From Hyphomicrobiales bacterium (GTDB taxonomy: Bacteria; Pseudomonadota; Alphaproteobacteria; Rhizobiales; Xanthobacteraceae): DNA of 64,000 nucleotides. The notes beneath the pieces are model-generated. The model was not told the DNA's origin, did no database searches, and saw only the letters and a list, made by a program, of their open reading frames with translations. The position numbers and the translations under genes were made by a program. The DNA is taken from NCBI GenBank assembly GCA_016713235.1, contig JADJPN010000003.1:186001-250000 (forward strand). Reading direction: 5' to 3'. How positions within the stretch are numbered: the first letter of the stretch is position 1; each line of letters begins with the position of its first letter. This document shows positions 33,916 through 42,630 of this stretch, piece after piece.

Positions 33916-35826
33916 ATGAAAGAGACCAACCCAATAACCCGCCCCACGCTGCTGTCGACGATCGTCGGGCTGTGGCCGCATATGTGGCCCTCCTCGCGGC
34001 CGGATTTGAAGCGGCGTGTCTTCATCGCTTTCGTGCTGCTGCTTGCCGCGAAGCTCGTCACGATCCTGATGCCCTTCACCTTCAAATGGGCGACCGATGC
34101 GCTCGTCGCCGTATCGGAAGGCAAGGTGCCGGCAACGAGCGTCTGGTTCGCGGTTTTTTCCGCGCCGCTCGCGCTGGTCGTGCTTTACGGCCTGATCCGG
34201 ATTTCGACAGCGCTGCTCACCCAACTGCGTGACGGTTTGTTTGCGAAGGTCGCGCTGCACGCCGTGCGCCGCCTAGCGCAGCTGACCTTCGATCACATGC
34301 ACGCGCTCTCGCTGCGCTTTCATCTGGAGCGCAAGACCGGCGGTCTGACGCGCGTTCTTGAGCGTGGCCGCAACGGCATCGAAGAACTCGTGCGCCTTGT
34401 CGTGTTGCAGCTTGCACCGACAATTCTCGAGCTCGGTCTCGTCATTGCCGTGATGCTGATCGCTTTTGACTGGCGCTACGCCGCGATCGTGCTCGCGACC
34501 ATGGTTCTGTTCATGGCGTTCACGTATCGGGCAACCGAATGGCGCATCAAAATCCGCAAGGAGATGAACGAGTCCGACACCGACGCGACGGCGAAAGCGG
34601 TCGATAGTTTGCTCAACTTCGAAACCGTCAAATATTTCGGTGCGGAGCGGCGCGAGAGCGAGCGTTACGACCGCTCGATCGCGAAATACGAGAAGGCCGG
34701 CGTGCAGACTTATACCTCGCTTGCGGTACTGAACGCGGGGCAGGCGACGATCTTCACGCTCGGTCTGACCGTGATGATGGCGCTTTGTGTCTTCGACATT
34801 CAGGCTGGCCGCCGCACCGTCGGCGACTTCGTCATGATCAACGCCATGCTGATCCAGCTTTATATCCCGCTGAATTTCATGGGCATGCTCTACCGCGAGA
34901 TCAAACAGGCGATCATCGACATCGAGCAGATGTTCGGCATTCTGCATCGCAATCCGGAGATCAAGGACTCTCCAAACGCAAAGCCGCTCGATGTGCGCGA
35001 AGGCACGCTGCGCTTCGAGGACGTCCGTTTCAGCTACGACCCCGAGCGCGAAATTCTGAAAGGTGTTTCGTTCGAAGTGCCGGCGGGGCACACGGTTGCG
35101 ATCGTCGGACCGTCGGGCGCAGGCAAGTCTACGATCTCACGGCTGATCTACCGCTTTTATGATGCAGCAGGTGGCCGCATTACCATCGACGGACAGGATA
35201 TTCGCAACGTCAAGCAAGCGTCCCTGCGTGCGGCGATCGGCATGGTTCCGCAGGATACAGTGCTCTTCAACGACACCATCCGCTACAACATCCGCTATGG
35301 CCGCTGGGATGCGACCGACGCCGAAATCGACAAGGCGGCGGAAGATGCGCAGATCGACCATTTCATCCGTATTTTGCCGCATGGCTACGAGACCGAGGTC
35401 GGCGAGCGCGGTCTGAAACTTTCGGGTGGCGAGAAGCAGCGCGTTGCAATTGCGCGCACGATCCTGAAAGGCCCGCCGATCCTCTTGCTGGATGAGGCGA
35501 CGTCGGCGCTCGATTCCAACACCGAGCGGGAAATTCAGGACGCACTCGAGCGCGTGGCCAAGGGCCGTACCACGCTCGTGATCGCGCATCGGCTTTCGAC
35601 CGTGATCAATGCCGATCAGATCATCGTGCTGGAAGCTGGCGAAGTCGTCGAGCGCGGCACCCATGCGCAGTTGCTCGCCAAAGGCGGGCTCTATGCAGGC
35701 ATGTGGAATCGTCAGCGCGAAGCCGATGCCGCGCGCGAGAAGCTTCGCGAAGTCGCGGAAGAGATTACGCCGCGCGCAAAGCCGAATGCCGCGCCGCCAT
35801 CTGCGGCGGCTGAAGCTGCGCAATAA
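33916..35826 (+). CDS. Atm1-type ABC exporter (ATP-binding and permease)
   Basis: A 636-residue half-transporter with N-terminal transmembrane domain (about residues 35-330, six helices) and C-terminal nucleotide-binding domain. Walker A GPSGAGKS is at about residues 398-405, the signature LSGGEKQR near 505, Walker B LLLDEATSALD, and the H-loop VIAHRLST. Sequence details such as KYFGAERRESERYD and the loop NFETVKYFGAE match the Atm1/HMT1 group, which moves glutathione-linked sulfur or heavy-metal conjugates across the inner membrane. The N-terminus is preceded by a strongly basic extension that may or may not be translated; ATG 33916 is favoured. Likely homodimer. Confidence 0.9.
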   Translation: MKETNPITRPTLLSTIVGLWPHMWPSSRPDLKRRVFIAFVLLLAAKLVTILMPFTFKWATDALVAVSEGKVPATSVWFAVFSAPLALVVLYGLIRISTALLTQLRDGLFAKVALHAVRRLAQLTFDHMHALSLRFHLERKTGGLTRVLERGRNGIEELVRLVVLQLAPTILELGLVIAVMLIAFDWRYAAIVLATMVLFMAFTYRATEWRIKIRKEMNESDTDATAKAVDSLLNFETVKYFGAERRESERYDRSIAKYEKAGVQTYTSLAVLNAGQATIFTLGLTVMMALCVFDIQAGRRTVGDFVMINAMLIQLYIPLNFMGMLYREIKQAIIDIEQMFGILHRNPEIKDSPNAKPLDVREGTLRFEDVRFSYDPEREILKGVSFEVPAGHTVAIVGPSGAGKSTISRLIYRFYDAAGGRITIDGQDIRNVKQASLRAAIGMVPQDTVLFNDTIRYNIRYGRWDATDAEIDKAAEDAQIDHFIRILPHGYETEVGERGLKLSGGEKQRVAIARTILKGPPILLLDEATSALDSNTEREIQDALERVAKGRTTLVIAHRLSTVINADQIIVLEAGEVVERGTHAQLLAKGGLYAGMWNRQREADAAREKLREVAEEITPRAKPNAAPPSAAAEAAQ

Positions 35827-36847
35827 TTACCAGGCGTAGCTGCCGGAAATCCGGCCCAAAGCCGCGCGCACCGAATCGAACCCGGTCACGATCTGGTAAA
35901 GCTCGCGCAGTGTCTTGCCGTTCGCGCTCGTCTTCGCCTCTTGCAACTCGTCGGCCGTCGGTTCGCGGCCGAGCAGCCGCTCGAACACGGCCATGATGTC
36001 GTGCTCGGTCGCAGGATGGGCGAGGGCAGCGGGGTTCAGTTCAGCCGTCAGCATTTCGACGATCAGGTCAGGCGAGATCAGCGGTGCGCGCGTCAGGAAC
36101 GCATCCGCGAGCACGACGGCGAGCTTGTGGTCCGGGTGCGAAGCATCTTGCAGCGCCTTACGGTAGCGGGAAAGCTGTACCGCCTTGTCGAATGGGTTCA
36201 CCGGCGCTTCGAAGTGGGCGGCGAGCCCGGCTTCCTCTTCCGCGACGTAGTAGCGGTTGAGGCCGTCGAAGAACACGAAGCGATAATTCTGCGAAAGCAG
36301 GAACGGTTCCCAGCCGCCCCAGTTCGGTTCGGGCGAGGCGGGCATGGTCGCTTCGATCACCACGACGCGCGGGCGGAAGTTTTTCCAGTCCGCGCCTTCG
36401 AGTACGTCTTTCTCCGCGCCTTCGACGTCGACCTTCAGAAAGTCGATCGCCTTCGGCTGATGCTTCTTGCAAAGCTCGGCGAGCGTCGTGACGGGAAGCG
36501 TCAGCTCGTTTGATTGCTTGCCGTAGTTCTCGGCGGCCGCGCGCGTTCTCGCCGATCATGGTCGAGAGGCCATGGAAGTCATCGACCAGAAAAAACTTTG
36601 CCGTTCCCGGTTTTGCGCTGACCAGCGTCTCCGCGCCGATGTCGCGCGGCCGCACGCTGCGGGAGAGTTTCGCGAGCGAGGGATTGGGCTCGACGGTGAT
36701 GCCGTGCCAGCCCTTCAGGTAGAAAGCGAAAGAGACATTGTCGATCACCGGATGCCCGGCGCCGACGTCGATGTAGAATCCGTCTTTGCGCTCGCGGAAG
36801 CAGCGCATCAGGTAGACGTCTTCGAAATGCTGGGCGTATGAGAGCAT
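35827..36847 (-). pseudogene. FkbM-family methyltransferase, one frameshift
   Basis: A protein of about 339 residues after repair. The first part (start ATG 36847, GGAGGAAG site) has the class I SAM motif FYIDVGAGHP and DFHGLSTMIGEN; the second part continues in another frame from about 36535 and includes the FkbM block IDFLKVDVEGAEKDVLEGADW and RVVVIEATMP. The shift fits one extra G in the GGCCG at about 36538. The C-terminal 120 residues (FDGLNRYYVAEEEA to the end) are an added helical domain not usual in minimal FkbM enzymes. FkbM enzymes methylate sugars or polyketide hydroxyls; the target is unknown here. It is divergent from psd. Confidence 0.75.
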
Positions 36848-36964
36848 TCTTCCTCCGGTTCCGCCCGCTTCTATGCCACAGAATGGGCGGCAGGAATGCG
36901 TCAAACCCGGCCCGTTGACGTTCTGCCGGGCGCTCTTTAGCAGTCCGGCGCAAAGGGACACCTG

Positions 36965-37663
36965 ATGTCGATTATCGAATCCATCCGCCGGCAGGCCGCG
37001 CCGATCCATCCCGAGGGCTATCTCTTCATCGGGATTTTTGCGCTCGCCTCGCTGGTGCTGTTCATCATCTGGAAGCCACTGGGCTGGATCGGCGTGATCC
37101 TGACGCTCTGGTGCGTCTACTTCTTCCGCGATCCGGTCCGGGTTACCCCCGTCCGCGACGGCCTCGTGATTGCGCCGGCCGACGGCAAGATTTCGTCCGT
37201 GGCGCTTGCCGTGCCTCCCGCCGAACTAGGGCTAGGTTCGGACGCGGTGCCGCGCGTATCGATCTTCATGAGCGTGTTCGACGTGCACGTGAACCGCAGC
37301 CCCGTCTCGGGCGAGATCGAACGCATCGTCTATCGCCCCGGCAAATTTCTGAACGCCGATCTCGACAAGGCGAGCGAAGACAACGAGCGCAACGGGCTTG
37401 TCGTCCGCACACCTTCGGGCCGCTACGGCGTCGTCCAGATTGCGGGGCTGGTCGCGCGCCGCATTGTCTGCTTCGTCAAGGAAGGTCAGCTTGTGGCGGC
37501 TGGCGAGCGCTTCGGCCTGATCCGCTTCGGCTCGCGCGTCGACGTTTACCTTCCCACGGGCACGAAGCCGCTGGTTGCGGTCGGCCAGTACGCGCTGGGC
37601 GGCGAAACAGTGATCGCGGACCTCGCCGCGGCTACCGCCGAACCCGCCTTCCGTACCGCGTAA
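36965..37663 (+). CDS. psd: Phosphatidylserine decarboxylase
   Basis: A 232-residue short-form decarboxylase that turns phosphatidylserine into phosphatidylethanolamine. The self-cleavage site is G189-S190 in RFGSRVDVY, which yields the pyruvoyl alpha chain. The catalytic His is in FDVHVNRSP and an Asp in APADGKI. A hydrophobic N-terminal segment (about residues 19-50) anchors it in the membrane. It precedes pssA by 54 bp, so this is the usual rhizobial psd-pssA phospholipid unit. PE made here is the precursor of cardiolipin-independent envelope lipids. Confidence 0.93.
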   Translation: MSIIESIRRQAAPIHPEGYLFIGIFALASLVLFIIWKPLGWIGVILTLWCVYFFRDPVRVTPVRDGLVIAPADGKISSVALAVPPAELGLGSDAVPRVSIFMSVFDVHVNRSPVSGEIERIVYRPGKFLNADLDKASEDNERNGLVVRTPSGRYGVVQIAGLVARRIVCFVKEGQLVAAGERFGLIRFGSRVDVYLPTGTKPLVAVGQYALGGETVIADLAAATAEPAFRTA

Positions 37664-37717
37664 CCAAACCGGCAACCCGCTCTTCTTTTACCGCCTTTTC
37701 GGGCGTATTCTGTGAGT

Positions 37718-38572
37718 ATGGACAGATTGTTTCCCTCTTTCGAGCCCGGCGACGAAAACCCACAGAAGCGCTTCCGGAAAATTCCGATCCGCGCGCTTTT
37801 GCCGAACATGGTCACCTTGCTTGCGCTCTGCCTTGGGCTGACCGCGATCCGCATGGCGATCGAAGGACGCATGGACCTTGCGATTGCAGGCATCGTGCTT
37901 GCTGCGATCCTCGACGGTGTCGATGGCCGTCTTGCGCGTTACTTGCAGGCGCAGTCGCGCTTCGGCGCGGAACTGGATTCGCTGGCCGACTTCATGAACT
38001 TCGGCTGCGCACCCGCGCTCATTCTTTTCTTCTGGGGTTTGGGCCCGCTCAAGACGCTCGGCTGGGTCGTGATGCTGATCTTCGCGCTTTGCGCGGCGCT
38101 GCGTCTCGCGCGCTTCAACGTGATGCTGGACGACCCGAACCGTCCGGCCTTCGCGGGTAATTTCTTCGTCGGCATGCCGGCGCCTGCTGCGGCTGTGGCC
38201 GTGCTGCTTCCGGTATATGTTGAAATGCTCGGCGTGCCGCGCTTCTTGTTCAGCCCGGTGCTGTATCTGATCTTCGCGCTCGCGATCGCGCTTTTGATGG
38301 TGTCCAAGATCCCGACCTGGTCGGGCAAGAAGTTGGGTGCGCGGGTGCCGCGTGATTACGTGCTGCCGCTGCTGGTGCTTGTCGTGCTCGTGGTTGCGAT
38401 GCTGCTGAGTTATCCGTGGGAGCTGCTCACTTTGGTGGTGATTGCTTATCTTGGCACCATCCCGCTCGCCTTCATGCACTATCGCCGCCTTGAGAAGGCG
38501 CATGTGCTTTCAAACGGCGGATTGATGGCGGCGCGGCCCGAGGACGAGCATCGGCCTGATCGCCTGAACTGA
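37718..38572 (+). CDS. pssA: CDP-diacylglycerol--serine O-phosphatidyltransferase
   Basis: A 284-residue integral membrane enzyme making phosphatidylserine from CDP-diacylglycerol and serine. The CDP-alcohol phosphotransferase motif D-G-x2-A-R-x8-G-x3-D-x3-D is exact (D69-G-R-L-A-R, G83, D87, D91). Six to eight membrane helices follow. ATG 37718 is preferred over GTG 37712 because it gives the usual N-terminus. Co-transcribed with psd. Its end is followed by a perfect TGCGGT-CGAG-ACCGCA hairpin (38584-38599) that may belong to a terminator-like element. Confidence 0.93.
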   Translation: MDRLFPSFEPGDENPQKRFRKIPIRALLPNMVTLLALCLGLTAIRMAIEGRMDLAIAGIVLAAILDGVDGRLARYLQAQSRFGAELDSLADFMNFGCAPALILFFWGLGPLKTLGWVVMLIFALCAALRLARFNVMLDDPNRPAFAGNFFVGMPAPAAAVAVLLPVYVEMLGVPRFLFSPVLYLIFALAIALLMVSKIPTWSGKKLGARVPRDYVLPLLVLVVLVVAMLLSYPWELLTLVVIAYLGTIPLAFMHYRRLEKAHVLSNGGLMAARPEDEHRPDRLN

Positions 38573-38613
38573 ACTTGTTACCTTGCGGTCGAGACCGCAG
38601 CGCCCCTCGCGAC

Positions 38614-38691
38614 ACCAATCTCCCAAGCTGGAAAAAATTACCAAACTCCCAGCCGGTAAGTCTTTACCAATCTCCCGAAGCCGGTAAGATA
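38614..38691. repeat. Three 26-bp spaced repeats before TRAP operon 1
   Basis: The motif ACCAA(T/A)CTCCC recurs exactly every 26 bp at 38614, 38640 and 38666. Copies two and three end in AGCCGGTAAG and carry inverted ends TTACC...GGTAA (38638-38659 and 38664-38687). They lie 47-125 bp before the first TRAP gene. Regular 26-bp spacing places copies on related faces of the helix, as in a cooperative operator array. Confidence 0.75.
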
Positions 38692-38737
38692 GTTGCAGGT
38701 GAAACGGCTTTTTCGAACGGCCGTAGGGGAGATTCGC

Positions 38738-39790
38738 ATGACAATTCGCCGCCGCCAGTTTTTAAAGATCGCGGGTGCCGCGGTCGCAATGCCTGCCATA
38801 TCGCGTTATGCGCTCGGTCAGACGCCGGAAGTTACGCTGAAGTTACATCACTTCCTGCCGCCCGTTTCGAACATTCATACGAAGTTGCTGGTGCCCTGGG
38901 CGAAGAAGGTTGAGGCCGACGCCGGCGGCAAGTTGAAGATCGATATCTTTCCTTCGATGCAGCTCGGCGGGACGCCGCCGCAGCTCTACGATCAGGCCCG
39001 CGACGGTGTCGCGGATATCACATGGACATTGCCAGGCTCGACGCCCGGCCGTTTTCCGAAGACCGAAGTGTTCGAGCTTCCTTTCATCGCGAACGCCAAA
39101 GGCGTGCCTAACGCGAAGGCGATGCAGGAATTTTACGAAACGAATATGCGGGATGACTTCAAGGAAGTGCATCCGCTCTGCGTCTGGTGCCACGATGCCG
39201 GAATTGTTCACGCGAACAAGCAGATTACATCGATGGAGGACATGAAAGGATTGAAGCTACGCTCACCGACGCGCCTTGCGGGCGACGCGCTGAAGGCGCT
39301 AGGGGCGAACGGAGTTCCAATGCCGATCCCGCAAGTACCCGAAGCGCTGGCGCAGAAAGTGCTCGATGGCTGCGTCGTGCCGTGGGAGGTCGTGCCATCG
39401 ATCCGCGTCCATGAACTTGTGAAATTCCATACAGACATCGGCTCTTCACCGACGCTCTACACCGCGAGTTTCATCATTTCGATGAATAAGGCGAAGTACG
39501 ACTCACTTCCCGCCGACCTCAAGAAAGCCATCGACCAGAATTCCGGCCAGTCGCTTGCGACTGCGGCGGGCAAAATCTGGGACGAGCAGGGCGTCGCGGT
39601 GAGGGAAATGGTCCAAAAACGTGGCAACTCCATCACCACGCTTACCAAAGACGAAGCGGCACGCTGGGCCAAGACGACCCAACCGGTCGTGGATAGCTGG
39701 CTCAAGCAGGCGAAGGAAAAGGGCCTGAACGGCGAAAAGCTGATCGCCGATGCGAAAGCGCTGCTCGCTAAGTACGCAAACGCAACCTGA
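38738..39790 (+). CDS. TRAP transporter substrate-binding protein (DctP type), copy 1
   Basis: A 350-residue DctP-family periplasmic binding protein. It has a twin-arginine-like N-terminus (RRRQFLKIAG) and a cleavage region around ALGQ, then the DctP core with HHFLPP, the Arg that binds carboxylates in LKLRSPTR, and DGCVVPWEV. Clearly related to the DctP at 44021 (shared PSMQLGGTPPQL and ARDG.AD). ATG 38738 follows a purine-rich site. It heads a P-Q-M operon. The substrate is an organic acid of unknown identity. Confidence 0.9.
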   Translation: MTIRRRQFLKIAGAAVAMPAISRYALGQTPEVTLKLHHFLPPVSNIHTKLLVPWAKKVEADAGGKLKIDIFPSMQLGGTPPQLYDQARDGVADITWTLPGSTPGRFPKTEVFELPFIANAKGVPNAKAMQEFYETNMRDDFKEVHPLCVWCHDAGIVHANKQITSMEDMKGLKLRSPTRLAGDALKALGANGVPMPIPQVPEALAQKVLDGCVVPWEVVPSIRVHELVKFHTDIGSSPTLYTASFIISMNKAKYDSLPADLKKAIDQNSGQSLATAAGKIWDEQGVAVREMVQKRGNSITTLTKDEAARWAKTTQPVVDSWLKQAKEKGLNGEKLIADAKALLAKYANAT

Positions 39791-39801
39791 GCGGTCCGCA
39801 C

Positions 39802-40310
39802 ATGTCCGAAGTCTCTGAAGGCGGCGTCGAAGTCCGCGAAGGCCCGCTTGCGGCCTTCGCAGGCCGCTCGCAATCGCAGGCGGCTTCCTCATGATCGCCG
39901 TTGCGATCATGGTCACGGTCAGCGTCGCCATGCGCTGGCTCATCAACGGGTCCGTTCCCGGCGATATCGAGCTTGTGCAGATCGGCACTGCGATCGCGGT
40001 TTTCACATTCCTGCCAATCTGTCAGGCGCGACGCGGCAACATCATGGTCGATACGTTCACGACGCGGCTGCCTCGTCGGCTGCGGGCGACGCTGGATGCG
40101 CTTTGGGATCTCGCTTACGCCGGAATAGCCGCGGTCATCGCTTGGCGCCTTGGCGTCGGCGCCTGGGATACGATCCGCTCGAATACCGTCTCCATGATGC
40201 TCGGCCTGCCAACCGGATGGGCGATCGCCGCCTGTGCAGTGATGGCAGGATTTCTCGCAATCGTCGCGATGGCGACGGCGCTTCGTATAAGTAAGGGACG
40301 TGAGTCATGA
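39802..40310 (+). pseudogene. TRAP transporter small permease (DctQ type), copy 1, one frameshift
   Basis: About 169 residues when repaired. The start MSEVSEGGVEVREGPLAAFA is read in frame 1 from ATG 39802; the membrane part starting GGFLMIAVAIMV is in frame 3, continuing to 40310. One base is missing at about 39858-39866. DctQ subunits have four membrane helices and no conserved catalytic residues, and link DctP to DctM. The stop overlaps the DctM start, so it is part of the same operon. Because both neighbours are intact, a sequencing indel is probable. Confidence 0.75.
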
Positions 40311-41626
40311 GTCCGATAGCGGTTGCTCTCCTCGGCTTCGTTGCGATGCTTCTGCTCATCGGGATCCGCATGCCCGTGGGTCTTGCGATGCTGCTGACCG
40401 GCAGCGCGGGTTATGTGTACTTCACAAGCTGGAACACGTTTCTCAGCTACATGAACTCGACCCCGTACCACCTGTTCTCGAGTTACACGCTTTCGGTAAT
40501 TCCGCTTTTCATTCTGATGGGAGCAATAGCGGAGCGCTCTGGCTTATCGACCAAGCTGTTTCGCTCGGCTGCAAGTCTCGTCGGTCATGCGCGTGGCGGC
40601 ATGGCGATGGCGCTGATCGGCGCCTGCACGGCGTTCGGCGCGATCTGCGGTTCATCGGTCGCGACGACTGCGACTTTTGCGCGTGCGACGCTGCCCGAGT
40701 TCGAACGTTATCGCTATTCGAAATCGTTTGCGACCGGCACGATCGCCGTTGGCGGCACGCTTGGAATTTTGATTCCGCCGTCGATTATTTTAGTCGTCTA
40801 TGCGATCACGACCGAACAGAATATCGCGAAGCTGTTCAAGGCCGCGTTGATTCCTGGGTTGCTAGCGGCCGCGTTTTACTGCGTCGTAATTGCAATTATA
40901 GCCAGAAGAACTCCAGAGGCTGCCCCTATTCATCAGAAGGCCTCGCACCAGGAGCAGGTTTCCACTCTGCTGTCGATCTGGCCCGTGTTGCTCGTCGCAT
41001 TTGTGGTCGTTGGCGGCATCTATGGCGGCGTCTTTACGCCGACCGAGGGCGCGAGCGTTGGCGTAATCGCAATGCTGTTAATTGCGCTGACGCAGCGCGG
41101 GTTCGGGTGGGCCGAACTGAAAGAGAGCATCATTCAGACCGCTGAAACTTCAGCCATGATCTTTGCGATTATCCTCGGCTCGGAAGTATTCGACGCGTTT
41201 CTTGCGCTCTCACAGCTTCCGTCGCAGTCGGCGGAGTTCGTAACCGGCCTCGGCTTGCCAGCCTTTGGCGTGATGACAGCACTTTTACTCTTCTACATTC
41301 TGCTCGGCGCGGTTATGGACGAACTTGCGATGATCCTGCTCACGCTGCCGGTCTTTTTCCCGATCGTCGCTGGCCTCGACTTCGGCCTTCCACCTGAGGA
41401 GACCGCGATTTGGGTCGGCATCCTCGTACTGATCGTGGTCGGCATCGGACTGACGTGCCCGCCGATCGGATTGAATGTGTTCGTAGTGTCGTCGATTGCA
41501 CGAGGCGTACCGATAACTTCGATCTATCGCGGCGTGCTACCGTTCGTCGCCGCGGACATCGTCCGTCTCCTGCTCGTGATGATATTTCCGGTGCTGGCGC
41601 TCTGGCTTGTGCGCGTCTTGCCCTAG
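40307..41626 (+). CDS. TRAP transporter large permease (DctM type), copy 1
   Basis: A 439-residue DctM-type permease with about twelve membrane helices, which moves substrate with Na+ using the DctP-bound ligand. Family motifs: FGAICGSSVATTATF, GGTLGILIPPSIILVVYA and LLFYILLGAVMDELAMILLTLPVFFP. It starts 4 bp before the DctQ stop. Its TAG overlaps the end of a small convergent gene. Together with DctP-1 and DctQ-1 it forms one complete TRAP transporter. Confidence 0.93.
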   Translation: MSPIAVALLGFVAMLLLIGIRMPVGLAMLLTGSAGYVYFTSWNTFLSYMNSTPYHLFSSYTLSVIPLFILMGAIAERSGLSTKLFRSAASLVGHARGGMAMALIGACTAFGAICGSSVATTATFARATLPEFERYRYSKSFATGTIAVGGTLGILIPPSIILVVYAITTEQNIAKLFKAALIPGLLAAAFYCVVIAIIARRTPEAAPIHQKASHQEQVSTLLSIWPVLLVAFVVVGGIYGGVFTPTEGASVGVIAMLLIALTQRGFGWAELKESIIQTAETSAMIFAIILGSEVFDAFLALSQLPSQSAEFVTGLGLPAFGVMTALLLFYILLGAVMDELAMILLTLPVFFPIVAGLDFGLPPEETAIWVGILVLIVVGIGLTCPPIGLNVFVVSSIARGVPITSIYRGVLPFVAADIVRLLLVMIFPVLALWLVRVLP

Positions 41627-41829
41627 CGGCGCAGATTTGAAAGTGCGCTCAGGCGCTCGTTAAGCGTCGATTGCGGAAAACGGGTACGCAGAAGTTTCAG
41701 CGCCTCCGCGTCCGAGCGCGGCTTCAGCGTTGAAAGCATGAGCTGCATCCGACTGACGAGCGGCGAAATGCTGTCGGGAGCGATTGCCGGCGCGTTTTCG
41801 ATAAATTGCAGTTCAGAGACTGTTGCCAT
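41623..41829 (-). CDS. Small hypothetical protein (68 aa)
   Basis: A 68-residue protein, probably helical: MATVSELQFIENAPAIA, then a basic and leucine-rich C-terminus (ALKLLRTRFPQSTLNERLSALSNLRR) that could bind nucleic acid or a partner. The stop is convergent with and touches the DctM stop. No family recognised. Support is modest: clean frame, chromosomal codon use, and a GAGG region before the start. Confidence 0.55.
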   Translation of the reverse strand: MATVSELQFIENAPAIAPDSISPLVSRMQLMLSTLKPRSDAEALKLLRTRFPQSTLNERLSALSNLRR

Positions 41830-42105
41830 GACTGCCCAACCTCGAGGCGCGAGTCTTGTTCGCACCTGCGAGAAATGCTGCGCCCAAAGCACTAACGGGC
41901 CGTGAAGGCGGAAGTTCCATCTGGAATAAAAGATTGAAACACCGGTACTTCTGGCGTTGTGGGACGAATAGACCGCTTTCGGTCGTTGCCAATCTCTCCA
42001 TCAGCACGTTATCCGTCCCACACTCGCATTTGCCGTTGGGAAGGGCTGGCGCGGGAAAAGGCGCCTCTAGAGCGCTGCGGAGAAGAAGTCCCCTGCAGGG
42101 TGGAA

Positions 42106-42630
42106 ATGGCCGAAGAGCAAAGAACTGTGGCTCGTGGACGCCTTCATGAGGCGCTCCACAAGCTAGCTGTATGGTTCGCCTATGCTGGCGGCGCGATCGT
42201 GGCCGCGATCGGCATCATGTCGGCAATCAGCATCATTGGCCGCACACTCTGGGCAAAACCGATCACCGGCGATTTCGAACTCGTCGAAATCGGAATCGCC
42301 GTCGCCGGTTCGCTTTTCCTCGCCTACTGCCAGATCACCGCCGGCAATATTGTCGTCGATATCTTCACGATCCGCGCGAGCGACCGGGCGAAGGCGGCGA
42401 TGGATTGCTTCGGCGCGCTCTTGATGGCCGGCATGTTTATCCTTGTCGGCTGGCGTTGCGCCGTCGGCATGACTGAAATCCGCCATAGCGGCGAGACGTC
42501 GATGCTGATGGGTTTCCCGATCTGGATTGGTTACGTCTGCGTGTTGCCCGGCATTGCGCTCGCAGCAGTTACGGCGCTCGCGCAAGGCCTCGGCTTGATC
42601 GGCGTCTCGGAGCGTGTGTCTCATGAGTAA
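42106..42630 (+). CDS. TRAP transporter small permease (DctQ type), copy 2
   Basis: A 174-residue DctQ-family protein with four membrane segments (WFAYAGGAIVAAIGIM, a central pair and a C-terminal helix near the end), ending GLIGVSERVSHE. ATG 42106 is chosen because a GGTGGAA site precedes it and it removes the shadow-like N-terminus. It overlaps the next start by 8 bp. Forms the second TRAP system with the following DctM and DctP. Confidence 0.88.
   Translation: MAEEQRTVARGRLHEALHKLAVWFAYAGGAIVAAIGIMSAISIIGRTLWAKPITGDFELVEIGIAVAGSLFLAYCQITAGNIVVDIFTIRASDRAKAAMDCFGALLMAGMFILVGWRCAVGMTEIRHSGETSMLMGFPIWIGYVCVLPGIALAAVTALAQGLGLIGVSERVSHE

Noticed and set aside
38614..38691. Plasmid or replication iterons
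   Set aside because: Only three degenerate copies and no replication-initiator gene nearby; operator array before the transporter is more plausible.
41672..41690. GGAAAACGGG segment as another copy of the rhizobial palindrome
   Set aside because: Only a short match and inside the small hypothetical gene; no partner arm.
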